From an uncultured Atopobiaceae bacterium (lineage in GTDB: Bacteria; Actinomycetota; Coriobacteriia; Coriobacteriales; Atopobiaceae), in NCBI GenBank assembly GCA_947625405.1, contig CANQOF010000004.1, forward strand, positions 62,001 to 126,000: DNA of 64,000 nucleotides. Direction: 5' to 3'. This document shows positions 41,904 to 50,627 of this stretch, in pieces. The translations under genes and the position numbers were made by a program. The number at the start of each line of letters is the position of its first letter. Within the stretch, counting starts at the first letter, position 1. A model generated the notes under the pieces. It was not told where the DNA came from, did not search any database, and worked only from the letters and a program-made list of their open reading frames with translations.

Positions 41904-42704
41904 GTGAGCAATCCCGCACTGGGCGCCATCGGCGCGCCTGAGCTGGAATTGATTGGCGATGCGTCACGTCCCCATGGCGTGACGCTCGCCTTTTCGGGTC
42001 GCGTGGGCGGAGTCTCCCATGGGCCGTACGCCTCGCTCAACATCGGAAGCCGCGTGGGGGACGATCCCGAGCGCGTGGCCGAGAATCGCCGCATCCTCCT
42101 CTCCGCGCTCGACGCGACGGACCTCGAGAATGCGCTCGTGAACCCGAAGCAGGTCCACGGCACCCATGTCGTGTCCCTCGTCGAATCCTCCAAGGAGGCG
42201 CTCCACGCCTTTCGCGAGGAGGCCGAGGCGGGAGCGGACGCGCTCTGCGTGAGCGTGCCCGGCGTGCCGGTGCTCCTCGGCTTTGCCGACTGCGTGCCGG
42301 TGGTGCTCGTGGGCGAGGGAGGCTTTGCCGTGGTGCATTCCGGGTGGCGCGGCACGATCGCGCGCATCTCCGAGATCGCACTCCACGAGCTCGTGCGCAT
42401 CACCCACACTCGTCCGGAAGACGTGCGCGCCTACATCGGACCTCACATCCGGGCGACCGACTACGAGGTGTCGGATGAGCTCCTCGCAAGGTTCGTCGCC
42501 GAATTCGGCCCGGGCGTCGATGCGGGAGGGCGCCACCTTTCGCTCGCACGCTCGATCTCGAAGACGCTCGCCGACGCGGGCGTGCCCGAGGAGCGCCTTT
42601 GCGTGTGCGGCGTCTCCACCTTCGCTGAGCCCGAGCGCTACTTCTCGCATCGTCGCGACGGCTCGCCGAGCGGAAGGCAGGGGGCGATCGCATGGCTTGC
42701 CTGA
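41904..42704 (+). CDS. pgeF: Multicopper oxidase-fold purine nucleosidase / peptidoglycan editing factor (YfiH/PgeF)
   Basis: A 266-residue YfiH-family protein. The zinc ligands are visible in QVHGTHV, FADCVPVVL and VHSGWRGT. In bacteria it acts on purine nucleosides, and in E. coli it also prevents wrong residues entering peptidoglycan. It follows ftsZ by 8 bases, as in many Gram-positive bacteria. Its last 13 bases overlap the pstS start. Confidence 0.92.
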   Translation: MSNPALGAIGAPELELIGDASRPHGVTLAFSGRVGGVSHGPYASLNIGSRVGDDPERVAENRRILLSALDATDLENALVNPKQVHGTHVVSLVESSKEALHAFREEAEAGADALCVSVPGVPVLLGFADCVPVVLVGEGGFAVVHSGWRGTIARISEIALHELVRITHTRPEDVRAYIGPHIRATDYEVSDELLARFVAEFGPGVDAGGRHLSLARSISKTLADAGVPEERLCVCGVSTFAEPERYFSHRRDGSPSGRQGAIAWLA

Positions 42705-43525
42705 AGCGCGCGTTCACGCTCCTCGTCGCCTCGATGGCGCTCCTCGCCCTTCCCGCCTGCGGTTCGGGCGAGGACGGCGTCCTCACGGTCGCCGGCTCCA
42801 CGACGGTCCTCCCCATCGCCGAGATAGCGGCGGAGGACTTCGAGGAGGAGAGCGGAGTCCACGTGCTCGTGTCGGGCCTTGGTTCCTCCGCGGGCATCGA
42901 GGCCGTGATCAACGGAACGGCCGACGTGGCCACTTCCAGCCGAGACCTCACCTCCGCAGAGGCCGAGGAGGGGCTCTCCCAGTACGCCGTCGCCCACGAC
43001 GGCATTGCCGTCATCGTGAACGACGAGAATCCCGTCAGCGACATCTCCCTCGACGATCTTCGCGGCATCTACGCGGGCGAGATCGGCAATTGGAGTGAGA
43101 TCGGCGGCCCCGATCTCGCCATCCAGGTGGTGAATCGCGATGAGGCGTCCGGCACTCGAGAGGCCTTCCGCGCCATCGTGATGCGCGGCACGCCGTTTGA
43201 TCGCACCGCCGCCGTGCTCCCCGGTACGGGCCAGGTGCGCGATGTGGTCGCTCGCACCCCGGGTGCGATCGGCTACATCTCCATCGGCTTCGTGGAGAAC
43301 CGCTTCACGAGCTCCACGGTGAAGACCCTCGACGTCGATGGCGTCGAGCCCACGGAGGCAAACCTCGAATCAAGCGCCTATCCGCTCTCGCGTGACCTCT
43401 ACTTCTTCACGAAGGGGCCGGCCGAGGGCGAGGCGAAGGAGTTCATCGACTACGTGCGCTCGAGTGCCATGGACGCCACCATCCGCGACGCCGGCTACGT
43501 GCCGGTGGGCGAGGGAGGCGAATAG
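42692..43525 (+). CDS. pstS: Phosphate-binding lipoprotein PstS
   Basis: A 277-residue periplasmic-type binding protein with signal peptide and lipobox LPAC at about residue 22. Phosphate-site blocks are LTVAGSTTVLPIAE near 30-43 and NRDEASGTREAF, with GSSAGIEAVINGTADVATSSRDLT between. It captures phosphate for the PstCA-PstB importer. The ATG overlaps pgeF by 13 bases, so it may be translated from the ftsZ transcript; GGGGG precedes it. No Pho box was recognised. Confidence 0.93.
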   Translation: MACLKRAFTLLVASMALLALPACGSGEDGVLTVAGSTTVLPIAEIAAEDFEEESGVHVLVSGLGSSAGIEAVINGTADVATSSRDLTSAEAEEGLSQYAVAHDGIAVIVNDENPVSDISLDDLRGIYAGEIGNWSEIGGPDLAIQVVNRDEASGTREAFRAIVMRGTPFDRTAAVLPGTGQVRDVVARTPGAIGYISIGFVENRFTSSTVKTLDVDGVEPTEANLESSAYPLSRDLYFFTKGPAEGEAKEFIDYVRSSAMDATIRDAGYVPVGEGGE

Positions 43526-43527
43526 CG

Positions 43528-45549
43528 ATGCCCGATCCCGTTTCCCCGCCTCCGAACGTGCTCGAGGACGTGCGCCGCGCGCAGGGCACCGGGCGCGTGC
43601 CCGGCGACCTCGTGAAGCCGCCGCACATAGAGGACATCAGCCCGAACTCTCGCAAGGCCTATAAACGCGGCCTCAAGCTCGTGGACCGTCGCACGTACGC
43701 GAAGGAGCGCGCGCTCGAGTGGCTCTTCTTCGCGTGCGCCTTCGTGGCGGTGGTCGCGGTCTTCCTCATCTTCGTCTTCACGATCTATCGCGCGGCCCCC
43801 GTGCTCACCGACATCGGCTTCGCCGAGTTCTTTGGCCTCGACTGGGCCCCTTCGGAGGGTTCCTACGGCATCGTCGCGCTGCTCTTGGGCTCGATCCTCG
43901 TCACGGCGGGCTCGCTCGCGCTCGGCGTGCCGCTTGCCATCGGGTGCGCGGTCTACCTCGTGGAAATCGCCTCGAAGCGCGTCTCGCGAATCGTCTCGAC
44001 GGCCGTCGATTTGCTCGCGGGCGTGCCGAGCGTGATCTTCGGCTTCTTCGGCCTCGTGATGCTCCGCCCGCTCATCGCCGACCTCACGGGCGGCATGGGC
44101 TTCGGCGCCCTCACGGCTTGGCTCGTGCTCGCCATCATGATCGTCCCCACCATCACTACCCTCACAATGGACGCGTTGCGCTCCATCCCCATGGGCGTGC
44201 GCGAGGCGTCCTACTCCATGGGCGCCACGAAGTGGCAGACCATCTACAAGGTCGTCCTCCCGGCGGCGAAGCTCGGCATCGTGAACGCCGTGGTGCTCGG
44301 CATGGGTCGCGCGATCGGCGAGACGATGGCCGTGCTCATGGTCGTGGGAAACGCGCCCGTCGTGCCCGAATCCATCTCGAGCCCCGTCTCCACGCTCACG
44401 AGCCAGATCGCGCTCGACATGGGCTATTCCTCGGGCCTCCACCGCGCCGCGCTCTTCGGCATGGGCGTCGTGCTCTTCGTGATCTCCGCCTCGCTCGTGG
44501 GCATCGTCCGGCTCATATCGCGTGAGCGCGAGGAGCGCGTGGACAGCCGGGAGGCGGAGCGCGAGCGGGAGAAGCGCGAGCGACTCGCCAAGGCCACCCC
44601 GGTGGAGCTCGCGACGACCGGGCCCGATCTCTCCGGCGTCCAGCTCGCCCAAGAGACGGCAATCCAAGAGAATTCGCGCAAGCGCATCAAGCGCCACCTC
44701 CAAAACGGCTCGAGCGCGAAGGTGAGCAAGAGCGTCACGAACGCGACGATGATCACCATCTTCAAGGCGGCAGGCTGGCTCGCCACGGGAGTGCTCGCCC
44801 TCATCATCGCCTTCGTGGCCTGGAACGGCCTTCCGGTGATGTCGCTCGACTTCATCTTCGGCTGGCCAGAGGGAGTGAACGCGGAAGGCGGCATCTTCCC
44901 CACGATCGTGAGCTCGCTCTACGTGACGGCGCTCGCCATGCTCATCTGCGCCCCGGTGGCCATCCTCGCGGCTGTCTATCTCGCGGAATACGCGAAACAG
45001 GGGCGTCGCGTGGCGTTCATCCGCTACGCGGCCGACACGCTCTCCTCGGTGCCCTCCATCGTGATGGGACTCTTCGGCTTCGCGCTTTTCGTGGAGGCAT
45101 TCGGCTTCGGGCTCTCGATGCTCTCGGCGGCCCTCGCCCTCGCGCTCATGATGCTTCCCATCGTCATGCGCACCACCGAGGAGGCCATCCGCGCCGTGCC
45201 CCGCTACATCCGCTGGGGCGCCTATGGCCTCGGCGCCACGAAGTGGCAAGTGGTCTCGCGCGTCGTGCTCCCCACGGCCTTCCCGAGGATCGCAACCGGC
45301 ATCGTGCTCGCGATCGGGCGCGCGGTGGGGGAGACGGCCGTCGTGCTCTATACGATGGGCCAGGCTATCAACCTCCCCATCACGCCGCTTGATTCCGGCC
45401 GTCCGATGACGATCCACCTCTACCTTCTCGCCAACGATGGCATCAACATGCAGGCCGCCTACGGGACGGCGCTCCTGCTCATGCTCATGATCCTCGCATT
45501 CAACCTCTTCGCTCGCTACCTCTCCCACAAGAGCGCGCGGAAAGCCTAA
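43528..45549 (+). CDS. pstCA: Fused phosphate ABC transporter permease PstC-PstA
   Basis: A single uninterrupted frame of 673 residues containing both phosphate permeases. Residues about 65-330 are PstC, with the EAA loop [20 protein letters not shown]. Residues about 410-670 are PstA, with the parallel loop [17 protein letters not shown]. Between them is a charged cytoplasmic linker of about 80 residues (RE/RK-rich, then Gln/Asn-rich). An additional 60-residue hydrophilic N-terminus precedes the first helix. The two halves are normally separate proteins. It starts 2 bases after pstS. Confidence 0.92.
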   Translation: MPDPVSPPPNVLEDVRRAQGTGRVPGDLVKPPHIEDISPNSRKAYKRGLKLVDRRTYAKERALEWLFFACAFVAVVAVFLIFVFTIYRAAPVLTDIGFAEFFGLDWAPSEGSYGIVALLLGSILVTAGSLALGVPLAIGCAVYLVEIASKRVSRIVSTAVDLLAGVPSVIFGFFGLVMLRPLIADLTGGMGFGALTAWLVLAIMIVPTITTLTMDALRSIPMGVREASYSMGATKWQTIYKVVLPAAKLGIVNAVVLGMGRAIGETMAVLMVVGNAPVVPESISSPVSTLTSQIALDMGYSSGLHRAALFGMGVVLFVISASLVGIVRLISREREERVDSREAEREREKRERLAKATPVELATTGPDLSGVQLAQETAIQENSRKRIKRHLQNGSSAKVSKSVTNATMITIFKAAGWLATGVLALIIAFVAWNGLPVMSLDFIFGWPEGVNAEGGIFPTIVSSLYVTALAMLICAPVAILAAVYLAEYAKQGRRVAFIRYAADTLSSVPSIVMGLFGFALFVEAFGFGLSMLSAALALALMMLPIVMRTTEEAIRAVPRYIRWGAYGLGATKWQVVSRVVLPTAFPRIATGIVLAIGRAVGETAVVLYTMGQAINLPITPLDSGRPMTIHLYLLANDGINMQAAYGTALLLMLMILAFNLFARYLSHKSARKA

Positions 45550-45563
45550 GGGGAAGTGATCCC

Positions 45564-46370
45564 ATGACCGCCTATAGGGACGCTCCGCAAAACGAGCCCA
45601 AGCAGGGCATTCACGTCAAGGACTTCGACTTCTGGTATGGCGAGTTCCACGCGCTCACCGGCGTGACGCTCGATCTCGCCCAGAACAAGATCACGTCCTT
45701 CATCGGCCCCTCGGGTTGCGGGAAGTCGACGTTTCTGCGCTGCATCAACCGCATGAACGACCTCATCGACGGCACGCGCACCGCCGGGCTCATGGAGCTC
45801 GACGGCAACGACATCTACGCCGAGGGCGTGGATCCCGTCGACCTTCGCCGCCGCGTGGGCATGATCTTCCAACAGCCCAATCCCTTCCCGAAGTCCATCT
45901 ACGAGAACGTGGCCTTCGGTCCGCGCCTCCAGGGCGTGACGGCGAAGAGCGACCTCGACGCCATCGTCGAGGAATCGCTCAAGCGCGCGAACCTCTGGAA
46001 GGAAGTCTCGAACCAGCTGAACAAGAACGGTCTCGCCCTCTCGGGCGGCCAACAGCAGCGCCTCTGCATCGCGCGCGTGCTCGCCGTGCAGCCCGACGTG
46101 CTCTTGATGGACGAGCCATGCTCGGCGATCGACCCCACCTCCGTGCAGAAGGTGGAGGATCTCATGGCCGAGCTCGCGCCCGAGATGACGATCATCATCG
46201 TGACCCACAACATGCAACAGGCGGCGCGCGTGTCCGATTACATGGCCTTCTTCCTGCAGGAGCACGCCGGCGAGCCGGCGACTCTCATCGAATACGGAGT
46301 CACGAGCGAGATCTTCTCGGCCCCGCAGGACCAACGCACCGAGGACTACATCACGGGCCGCTTCGGCTGA
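45564..46370 (+). CDS. pstB: Phosphate import ATP-binding protein PstB
   Basis: ABC ATPase of 268 residues. Walker [10 protein letters not shown], PstB-specific [10 protein letters not shown], signature LSGGQQQR, Walker [16 protein letters not shown] and [13 protein letters not shown]. It drives phosphate uptake through the fused PstCA. Starts 14 bases after pstCA with AAGGGGAAG upstream. Confidence 0.96.
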   Translation: MTAYRDAPQNEPKQGIHVKDFDFWYGEFHALTGVTLDLAQNKITSFIGPSGCGKSTFLRCINRMNDLIDGTRTAGLMELDGNDIYAEGVDPVDLRRRVGMIFQQPNPFPKSIYENVAFGPRLQGVTAKSDLDAIVEESLKRANLWKEVSNQLNKNGLALSGGQQQRLCIARVLAVQPDVLLMDEPCSAIDPTSVQKVEDLMAELAPEMTIIIVTHNMQQAARVSDYMAFFLQEHAGEPATLIEYGVTSEIFSAPQDQRTEDYITGRFG

Positions 46371-46420
46371 GCCGCGCCCGCGCGAAGTAACGCCGCATCC
46401 GGCAAAGGGAGGCGCACACC

Positions 46421-47263
46421 ATGCGCGAACAGTTTGACAAGGAGCTCGCGAAGCTCAGGCAGGATCTCATACGCATCTACGCCGAGCTCGACCTCCAGCT
46501 CCACGAGGCGATGGACTCGCTCATCCACGAGGACAAGGAGAAGGCGAAGAAGGTGCGTCGCGCCACGCACGAGATCGACCAGGAATCGATGAAGCTCGAG
46601 GAGCGCGCCTACAACCTCATCGTCCTCCAGAACCCGGTGGCCTCCGACCTCCGCCTCCTGCAGTTCATCATCTACGTGAACTTCAACATTCAGCGCATGT
46701 CGAACCACGTGCGCAACATCGCGAAGACGACGGAGCGCGCGGCGGGGCACAAGGTGCCGGGCGGCATGCTCGACCTCCTCGCGAGCCTCGCGCACCTCGT
46801 CTATCGCGTGCTCGGCGAGACGGTGCGCGCGATCGTGGAAAACGACCTCAACACGGCTACGAACCTACCCGAGCTCGACGAGCCGGTGGATGAGCTCTAT
46901 CGCACGTTCTTCAAGACCTTCAACAAGCTCAAGACCGAGGACGACATCGAGGCGGCGAGCCGCGTGATGATGGCCGCGCGCATGCTCGAGCGCATCTCCG
47001 ACAACTCGGTGGAGGTGGGGGATCGCCTCGTCTTCCTCCTCACGGGACGTCGCGCGACCCTCGACGACCTTCAAGAGCTCGAACCCGAGGAGCTCGACGA
47101 CATGCAGGCGGCCCAGGGCCTCGCGCTCTCCATGGGCCAGAAGGAGGTCGTGAAGGCCGCCAACCAGATCCCCGAGGTGGAGCTTGATTCGCCCACCTCG
47201 TCGTGGCCGGCGATCCCCGCCGACGAGGGTGATGACGATGACGATGACTACGACGACGACTAG
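46421..47263 (+). CDS. phoU: Phosphate transport regulator PhoU
   Basis: A 280-residue protein with two PhoU three-helix repeats. The metal-binding pattern ExxxD occurs in IVLQNPVASDLR and again near MMAARMLERISDNSVEVGDRLVFL. PhoU signals phosphate status between PstB and a PhoR-type kinase; no kinase gene is nearby. The C-terminal 60 residues are acidic, ending in an Asp run encoded by a GATGAC repeat that also supplies start codons for the next gene. Confidence 0.93.
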   Translation: MREQFDKELAKLRQDLIRIYAELDLQLHEAMDSLIHEDKEKAKKVRRATHEIDQESMKLEERAYNLIVLQNPVASDLRLLQFIIYVNFNIQRMSNHVRNIAKTTERAAGHKVPGGMLDLLASLAHLVYRVLGETVRAIVENDLNTATNLPELDEPVDELYRTFFKTFNKLKTEDDIEAASRVMMAARMLERISDNSVEVGDRLVFLLTGRRATLDDLQELEPEELDDMQAAQGLALSMGQKEVVKAANQIPEVELDSPTSSWPAIPADEGDDDDDDYDDD

Positions 47264-47996
47264 CGCCGAATCCTCGGAGGACCTCACGAGGTTCCTCGTC
47301 GAGCGGCGCGAGCGCATCCTCGACGCCGTGCGCGCGGCGTGCGCGCGCGTGGGGCGTGAGGCGACGGAGATCGAGCTCGTCTGCGTGTCGAAGGGCGAGC
47401 CGGCGGAGGTCGTGGCCGCGGCGCTCGAAGCGGGCTGGACGATCTTCGCGGAAAACCGCGTTCCCGAGCTTGTGCGGAAGAAAGCCGAGCTCGAGGCCCT
47501 TGGCGTCGCGCTCCCGCCATTCGACATGATCGGCAACCTCCAAACGAACAAGCTGAAGGCGCTCGCGGGGCAGGTGCGGATGGTGCAATCCGTCTCCTCG
47601 CTGCACCTCGCCCGCGCGCTTTCCGGGCGCGCGGAGCAGGCGGGCGTCGTGCAGCGGGCGCTCCTCGAGGTGAACGTCTCGGGCGAGGCCACCAAGCAGG
47701 GCTTTTCGCAAGACGAGTTGCTCGAGGCGGCCGAGGAGCTCGCCGCGCTTCCCGCGCTCTCCATCGAGGGCCTCATGACGATGGCGCCCGCGAGGGATCC
47801 CGAGGCGGCGCGCGAGACGTTTCGCGCCGCGCGGGCGCTGATGAAAAGCCTCGAGATGGGGAGCTCGCTTACGCTCTCCGAGCTCTCGGCGGGCATGAGC
47901 GACGACTTCGAGATCGCCATCGAGGAGGGCTCCACGATGGTGCGGCTCGGGAGGGTGGCTCTCAGTAGAAACTACGAACCTTTTACGACGCGCTAG
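47238..47996 (+). CDS. yggS: YggS-family pyridoxal phosphate homeostasis protein
   Basis: PLP-binding barrel protein of about 252 residues. The PLP lysine is in ELVCVSKGEPAEVV, FAENRVPELVRK follows, and FDMIGNLQTNK and LSAGMSDDFEIAIEEGSTMVRLG are family blocks. Three in-frame ATGs (47232, 47238, 47244) lie in a GATGAC repeat within phoU; 47238 is preferred because GAGGG ends 8 bases upstream. In Gram-positive bacteria yggS usually follows pgeF directly, but here the pst genes intervene. Confidence 0.9.
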   Translation: MTMTTTTTSAESSEDLTRFLVERRERILDAVRAACARVGREATEIELVCVSKGEPAEVVAAALEAGWTIFAENRVPELVRKKAELEALGVALPPFDMIGNLQTNKLKALAGQVRMVQSVSSLHLARALSGRAEQAGVVQRALLEVNVSGEATKQGFSQDELLEAAEELAALPALSIEGLMTMAPARDPEAARETFRAARALMKSLEMGSSLTLSELSAGMSDDFEIAIEEGSTMVRLGRVALSRNYEPFTTR

Positions 47997-47998
47997 CG

Positions 47999-48004
47999 TA
48001 CACT
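47999..48004 (+). promoter_or_regulatory. Candidate -10 box TACACT for sepF
   Basis: TACACT begins 3 bases after the yggS stop and lies 63 bases before the preferred sepF ATG. It is the same hexamer as at pyrG and rnpB; no clear -35 box. Confidence 0.38.
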
Positions 48005-48067
48005 TTGCTGGAGGTGGCGGCTCAAGGCCGGGTGCCGCCGTCTTCTCGAGATTCGAAGGGAACAACC

Positions 48068-48718
48068 ATGGGCTTCAGGGACACCATCGAGGGCCTCAAG
48101 GATCGCTTCCTCCGCGGAAACGACGACGAGTACTACGACGAGTACGAGGAGGACTACTTCGACGAGGGCTTCGATGAGGAGGGCGATTTCGAGTCCGTTC
48201 CCGAGAATCCTCGGCTGAAGCCCATCACGCTCCCCGACCAGCGCGGCTCCGGCGTGCTCGGCAATTCCTCGCGTCCCGAGGCGGAGTCCGTCTCCGTGCG
48301 CACGCGTTCCGGCGACCCCGTGTTGAGCGCCCCATCGCCTTCCGTGGGCGGCTACACCTCGCCCACGAGCTTTGCGGGCGATTCCTATCGCAACACGGCG
48401 CCCGCGCCCGGCGCGGGAATGCGCGCCCCCGGCGCTCCCTCGCTCCTCCCCCCCACGGTGATGAAGCCGGCCGCCTACAACGACATCCAGCCCATCATCC
48501 GCCGCATTCGCACGAACCAGCCCGTTGTGCTCGATCTGCGCCACACGCCCGTGCCCGAGGCGAAGCGCATCCTCGACTTCTGCTTCGGCATGGCGCTCGG
48601 CATGGAGGGCGCGATGGAGGAGCTGGACGACCGCGTCTTCGTGATGCTCCCCACCGAGGAGGGTCTCTCCGTGCCGGACCGCGAGCGCCTCGTGCGCGAC
48701 GGGATCATTCGCCGGTAG
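48068..48718 (+). CDS. sepF: Cell division protein SepF
   Basis: A 216-residue FtsZ anchor. The N-terminus MGFRDTIEGLKDRFL is a likely amphipathic membrane-binding helix, followed by a very acidic Asp/Glu/Tyr segment and a Pro/Ser/Gly linker. The conserved SepF domain starts near residue 135 (YNDIQPIIRRIRTNQPVVLD, then AKRILDFCFGMALG). ATG 48068 follows GAAGGG and gives the correct helix; the frame to 48005 does not. In actinobacteria SepF replaces FtsA. Confidence 0.94.
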   Translation: MGFRDTIEGLKDRFLRGNDDEYYDEYEEDYFDEGFDEEGDFESVPENPRLKPITLPDQRGSGVLGNSSRPEAESVSVRTRSGDPVLSAPSPSVGGYTSPTSFAGDSYRNTAPAPGAGMRAPGAPSLLPPTVMKPAAYNDIQPIIRRIRTNQPVVLDLRHTPVPEAKRILDFCFGMALGMEGAMEELDDRVFVMLPTEEGLSVPDRERLVRDGIIRR

Positions 48719-48760
48719 CCCGCGGCCGCCCTCGTCAATCGATCATTTGTTGAGGTAGCT

Positions 48761-49573
48761 ATGTGTTCTGAGCTTTCTGTCGCCGTCATCGGATGCGGCG
48801 CCATGGGAGGCGCCATCGCTCGTGGCCTCGTGACGACGAGGAACGTGGACCCGTCCAACCTCACGCTCGTGGATGCGAGCGACGAGAAGGTCGCCGCACT
48901 CGCGAAGGAGCTCGGTGCCCATGCGGCCAAGGCGGGCGACGCGAGCGTGGCAGAAGCGGCGGACCTCGTACTCCTCGCGGTGAAGCCGCAGGTGCTTCCC
49001 GCGGTGGCCAAGGAGCTCTCCCCCTCCCTCGGTGGAAAGCTCGTGGTCTCCATCGCCGCGGGGGTGACTATCTCCACGCTCGAGGGGCTCATGCCGGGCG
49101 CGCGCGTGGTGCGCGTGATGCCCAACCTCGCCCTCACCGCGGGAAGCTCCGGTACGGCGCTCGCGGGGGGAAAGGGCGCGAGCGAAGGGGATCTCGCGCT
49201 CGTCGTGCGACTCTTCGGCGCCTTCGGGCCCGCTGCCGCCATGAGCGAGGCGCAGCTTGATTCGATGGGGGCGATCTCGGGGTGCGAGCCCGCGTTCGTC
49301 GCGCTGTTCGTGGACGCGCTCACCCGCGCGGCCATCGAGCAGGGCATTCCCGCTTCCCTGGCTCGCGAGTTCATCCTCGCGACCCTCATCGGCTCCGCGA
49401 AGATCCTCCAGGGAGGAGAGCATCCGCGCGCCTTCATGGAGAAGGTCATGTCGCCTGGCGGCACCACCGTCCGCGCCGTCGCCGCGATGGATCCCGCCTA
49501 CATGGAGGCCACGGCGAAGGGCGTGCGCGCCGCGGTGGCCCGCACGCGCGAGCTCGCCGAGGAAGGTGCGTAG
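48761..49573 (+). CDS. proC: Pyrroline-5-carboxylate reductase
   Basis: A 270-residue enzyme completing proline synthesis with NAD(P)H. Rossmann start VAVIGCGAMGGAIARGL, LLAVKPQVLPAV, VVRVMPNLALTAGSS, and the C-terminal SPGGTTVRAVAAM signature. TTGAGG precedes the ATG. proC between sepF and yggT occurs in several bacterial groups. It ends directly before the yggT GTG. Confidence 0.95.
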   Translation: MCSELSVAVIGCGAMGGAIARGLVTTRNVDPSNLTLVDASDEKVAALAKELGAHAAKAGDASVAEAADLVLLAVKPQVLPAVAKELSPSLGGKLVVSIAAGVTISTLEGLMPGARVVRVMPNLALTAGSSGTALAGGKGASEGDLALVVRLFGAFGPAAAMSEAQLDSMGAISGCEPAFVALFVDALTRAAIEQGIPASLAREFILATLIGSAKILQGGEHPRAFMEKVMSPGGTTVRAVAAMDPAYMEATAKGVRAAVARTRELAEEGA

Positions 49574-49852
49574 GTGCTCGCGTATTCCCTCGCCAACGTC
49601 GTCTCCGCGCTCTTCAACCTCTACGAGATCATCATCATCGTGTGGTGCATCATGAGCTGGATCCCGAGGCGTCCGGGCTCGGTGCTGAGCGACGTGGCCG
49701 CGGTGCTCGATCGGCTCGTCGTGCCCTACATCAACCTCTTCCGGCGCTTCATTCCGCCCCTGGGCGGCATCGATTTCTCGCCGGTTTTCGCGGTCCTCGC
49801 GCTCTCGGTGATCGAGATGATCGCCATCCGTCTCATCGCGCTTCTCCTTTAG
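49574..49852 (+). CDS. yggT: YggT-family membrane protein
   Basis: A 92-residue protein with two membrane helices (about 8-28 and 70-90) flanking the conserved WCIMSWIPRRPGS and YINLFRRFIPPLGGIDFSPVFA blocks. It starts at GTG 49574, immediately after the proC stop. It belongs to the division neighbourhood in many Gram-positive bacteria and cyanobacteria; the biochemical role is not settled. Confidence 0.88.
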   Translation: MLAYSLANVVSALFNLYEIIIIVWCIMSWIPRRPGSVLSDVAAVLDRLVVPYINLFRRFIPPLGGIDFSPVFAVLALSVIEMIAIRLIALLL

Positions 49853-49958
49853 CGGGCGAAACACCGGCTTCTCGCTGGTATTTGCCCTCGCATTGGGGCA
49901 CAATGCCGAATCGGGGTTCTCCCGCACCGCAGCTTCAACACACCAGAAGGGACGCACT

Positions 49959-50627
49959 ATGATCACACCCCAGGAAATCGAGCAGAGCGCGTTTTCTGAG
50001 TCAAAGCACGGCTACAACACCGAGGAAGTCGATCAGTTCCTCGAGCAGCTCGCCGTCGAGGTCGATGCCCTACTCCAGAAGATCGCCGATCTCAAGGGCC
50101 GCGTGAGCGCGTCCGACCAAGCGCTTGAGGCTGCGCGTGCGCAGGTGGCGAAGCTCGAGGGCGAGCTCTCTCAGAGCCAACAGCAAGTCGTGCCGGTGTC
50201 CGCCGCGGCCGTCGCGACGTCGAGCGCCACCGAGCAGCAGATCTCGAGGGCCCTCATCGTGGCCCAGCAGTCCGCCGACCGCATCGTGGCCGAGGCTCGC
50301 GAGAACGCGGACAAGATCCGCACCGAGGCCGACCAGAAGGCGCGCGAGGTCATCCGCCAGGCGCTCGCCGAGAAGCAGAACGAGCTCGACGAGATCGATC
50401 GCCTGAAGGCGTCTCGCGAGGAGTTCCGCACCGAGTACAAGCAGCTCCTCCAGCACTTCATGGACGACGCCGACACCACGTTCCCCGAGTCCACGTCCTA
50501 CCCCGCGCAGGCCGCCACCTACGAGGTGCCCGCCGCGCCGGCGACGCCTGAGGTCGATGCGAACGCCACCGTCTACGTGCCCGCCTCCGACGCGGCCGGC
50601 TTCGCGGGGCTTGACGATCTCGACTAG
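49959..50627 (+). CDS. divIVA: DivIVA-domain polar/septal scaffold protein
   Basis: A 222-residue coiled-coil protein. The N-terminal membrane-curvature domain is ITPQEIEQSAFSESKHGYNTEEVDQFLEQL, followed by a coiled coil, an Ala/Ser/Val linker, a second helix SADRIVAEARENADKIRTEADQKAREVIRQAL and an acidic Pro/Ala tail ending GLDDLD. ATG 49959 follows AGAAGGGA; the frame back to 49893 is not expected to be translated. A CACAAT at 49899-49904 is a possible -10 box. It is the last gene of the division cluster and its stop overlaps that of the convergent gene. Confidence 0.93.
   Translation: MITPQEIEQSAFSESKHGYNTEEVDQFLEQLAVEVDALLQKIADLKGRVSASDQALEAARAQVAKLEGELSQSQQQVVPVSAAAVATSSATEQQISRALIVAQQSADRIVAEARENADKIRTEADQKAREVIRQALAEKQNELDEIDRLKASREEFRTEYKQLLQHFMDDADTTFPESTSYPAQAATYEVPAAPATPEVDANATVYVPASDAAGFAGLDDLD

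Noticed and set aside
48005-48067. N-terminal extension of SepF
   Set aside because: Starting at 48068 gives the conserved membrane-binding helix MGFRDTIEG and a ribosome-binding site; the extension overlaps the promoter-like region.
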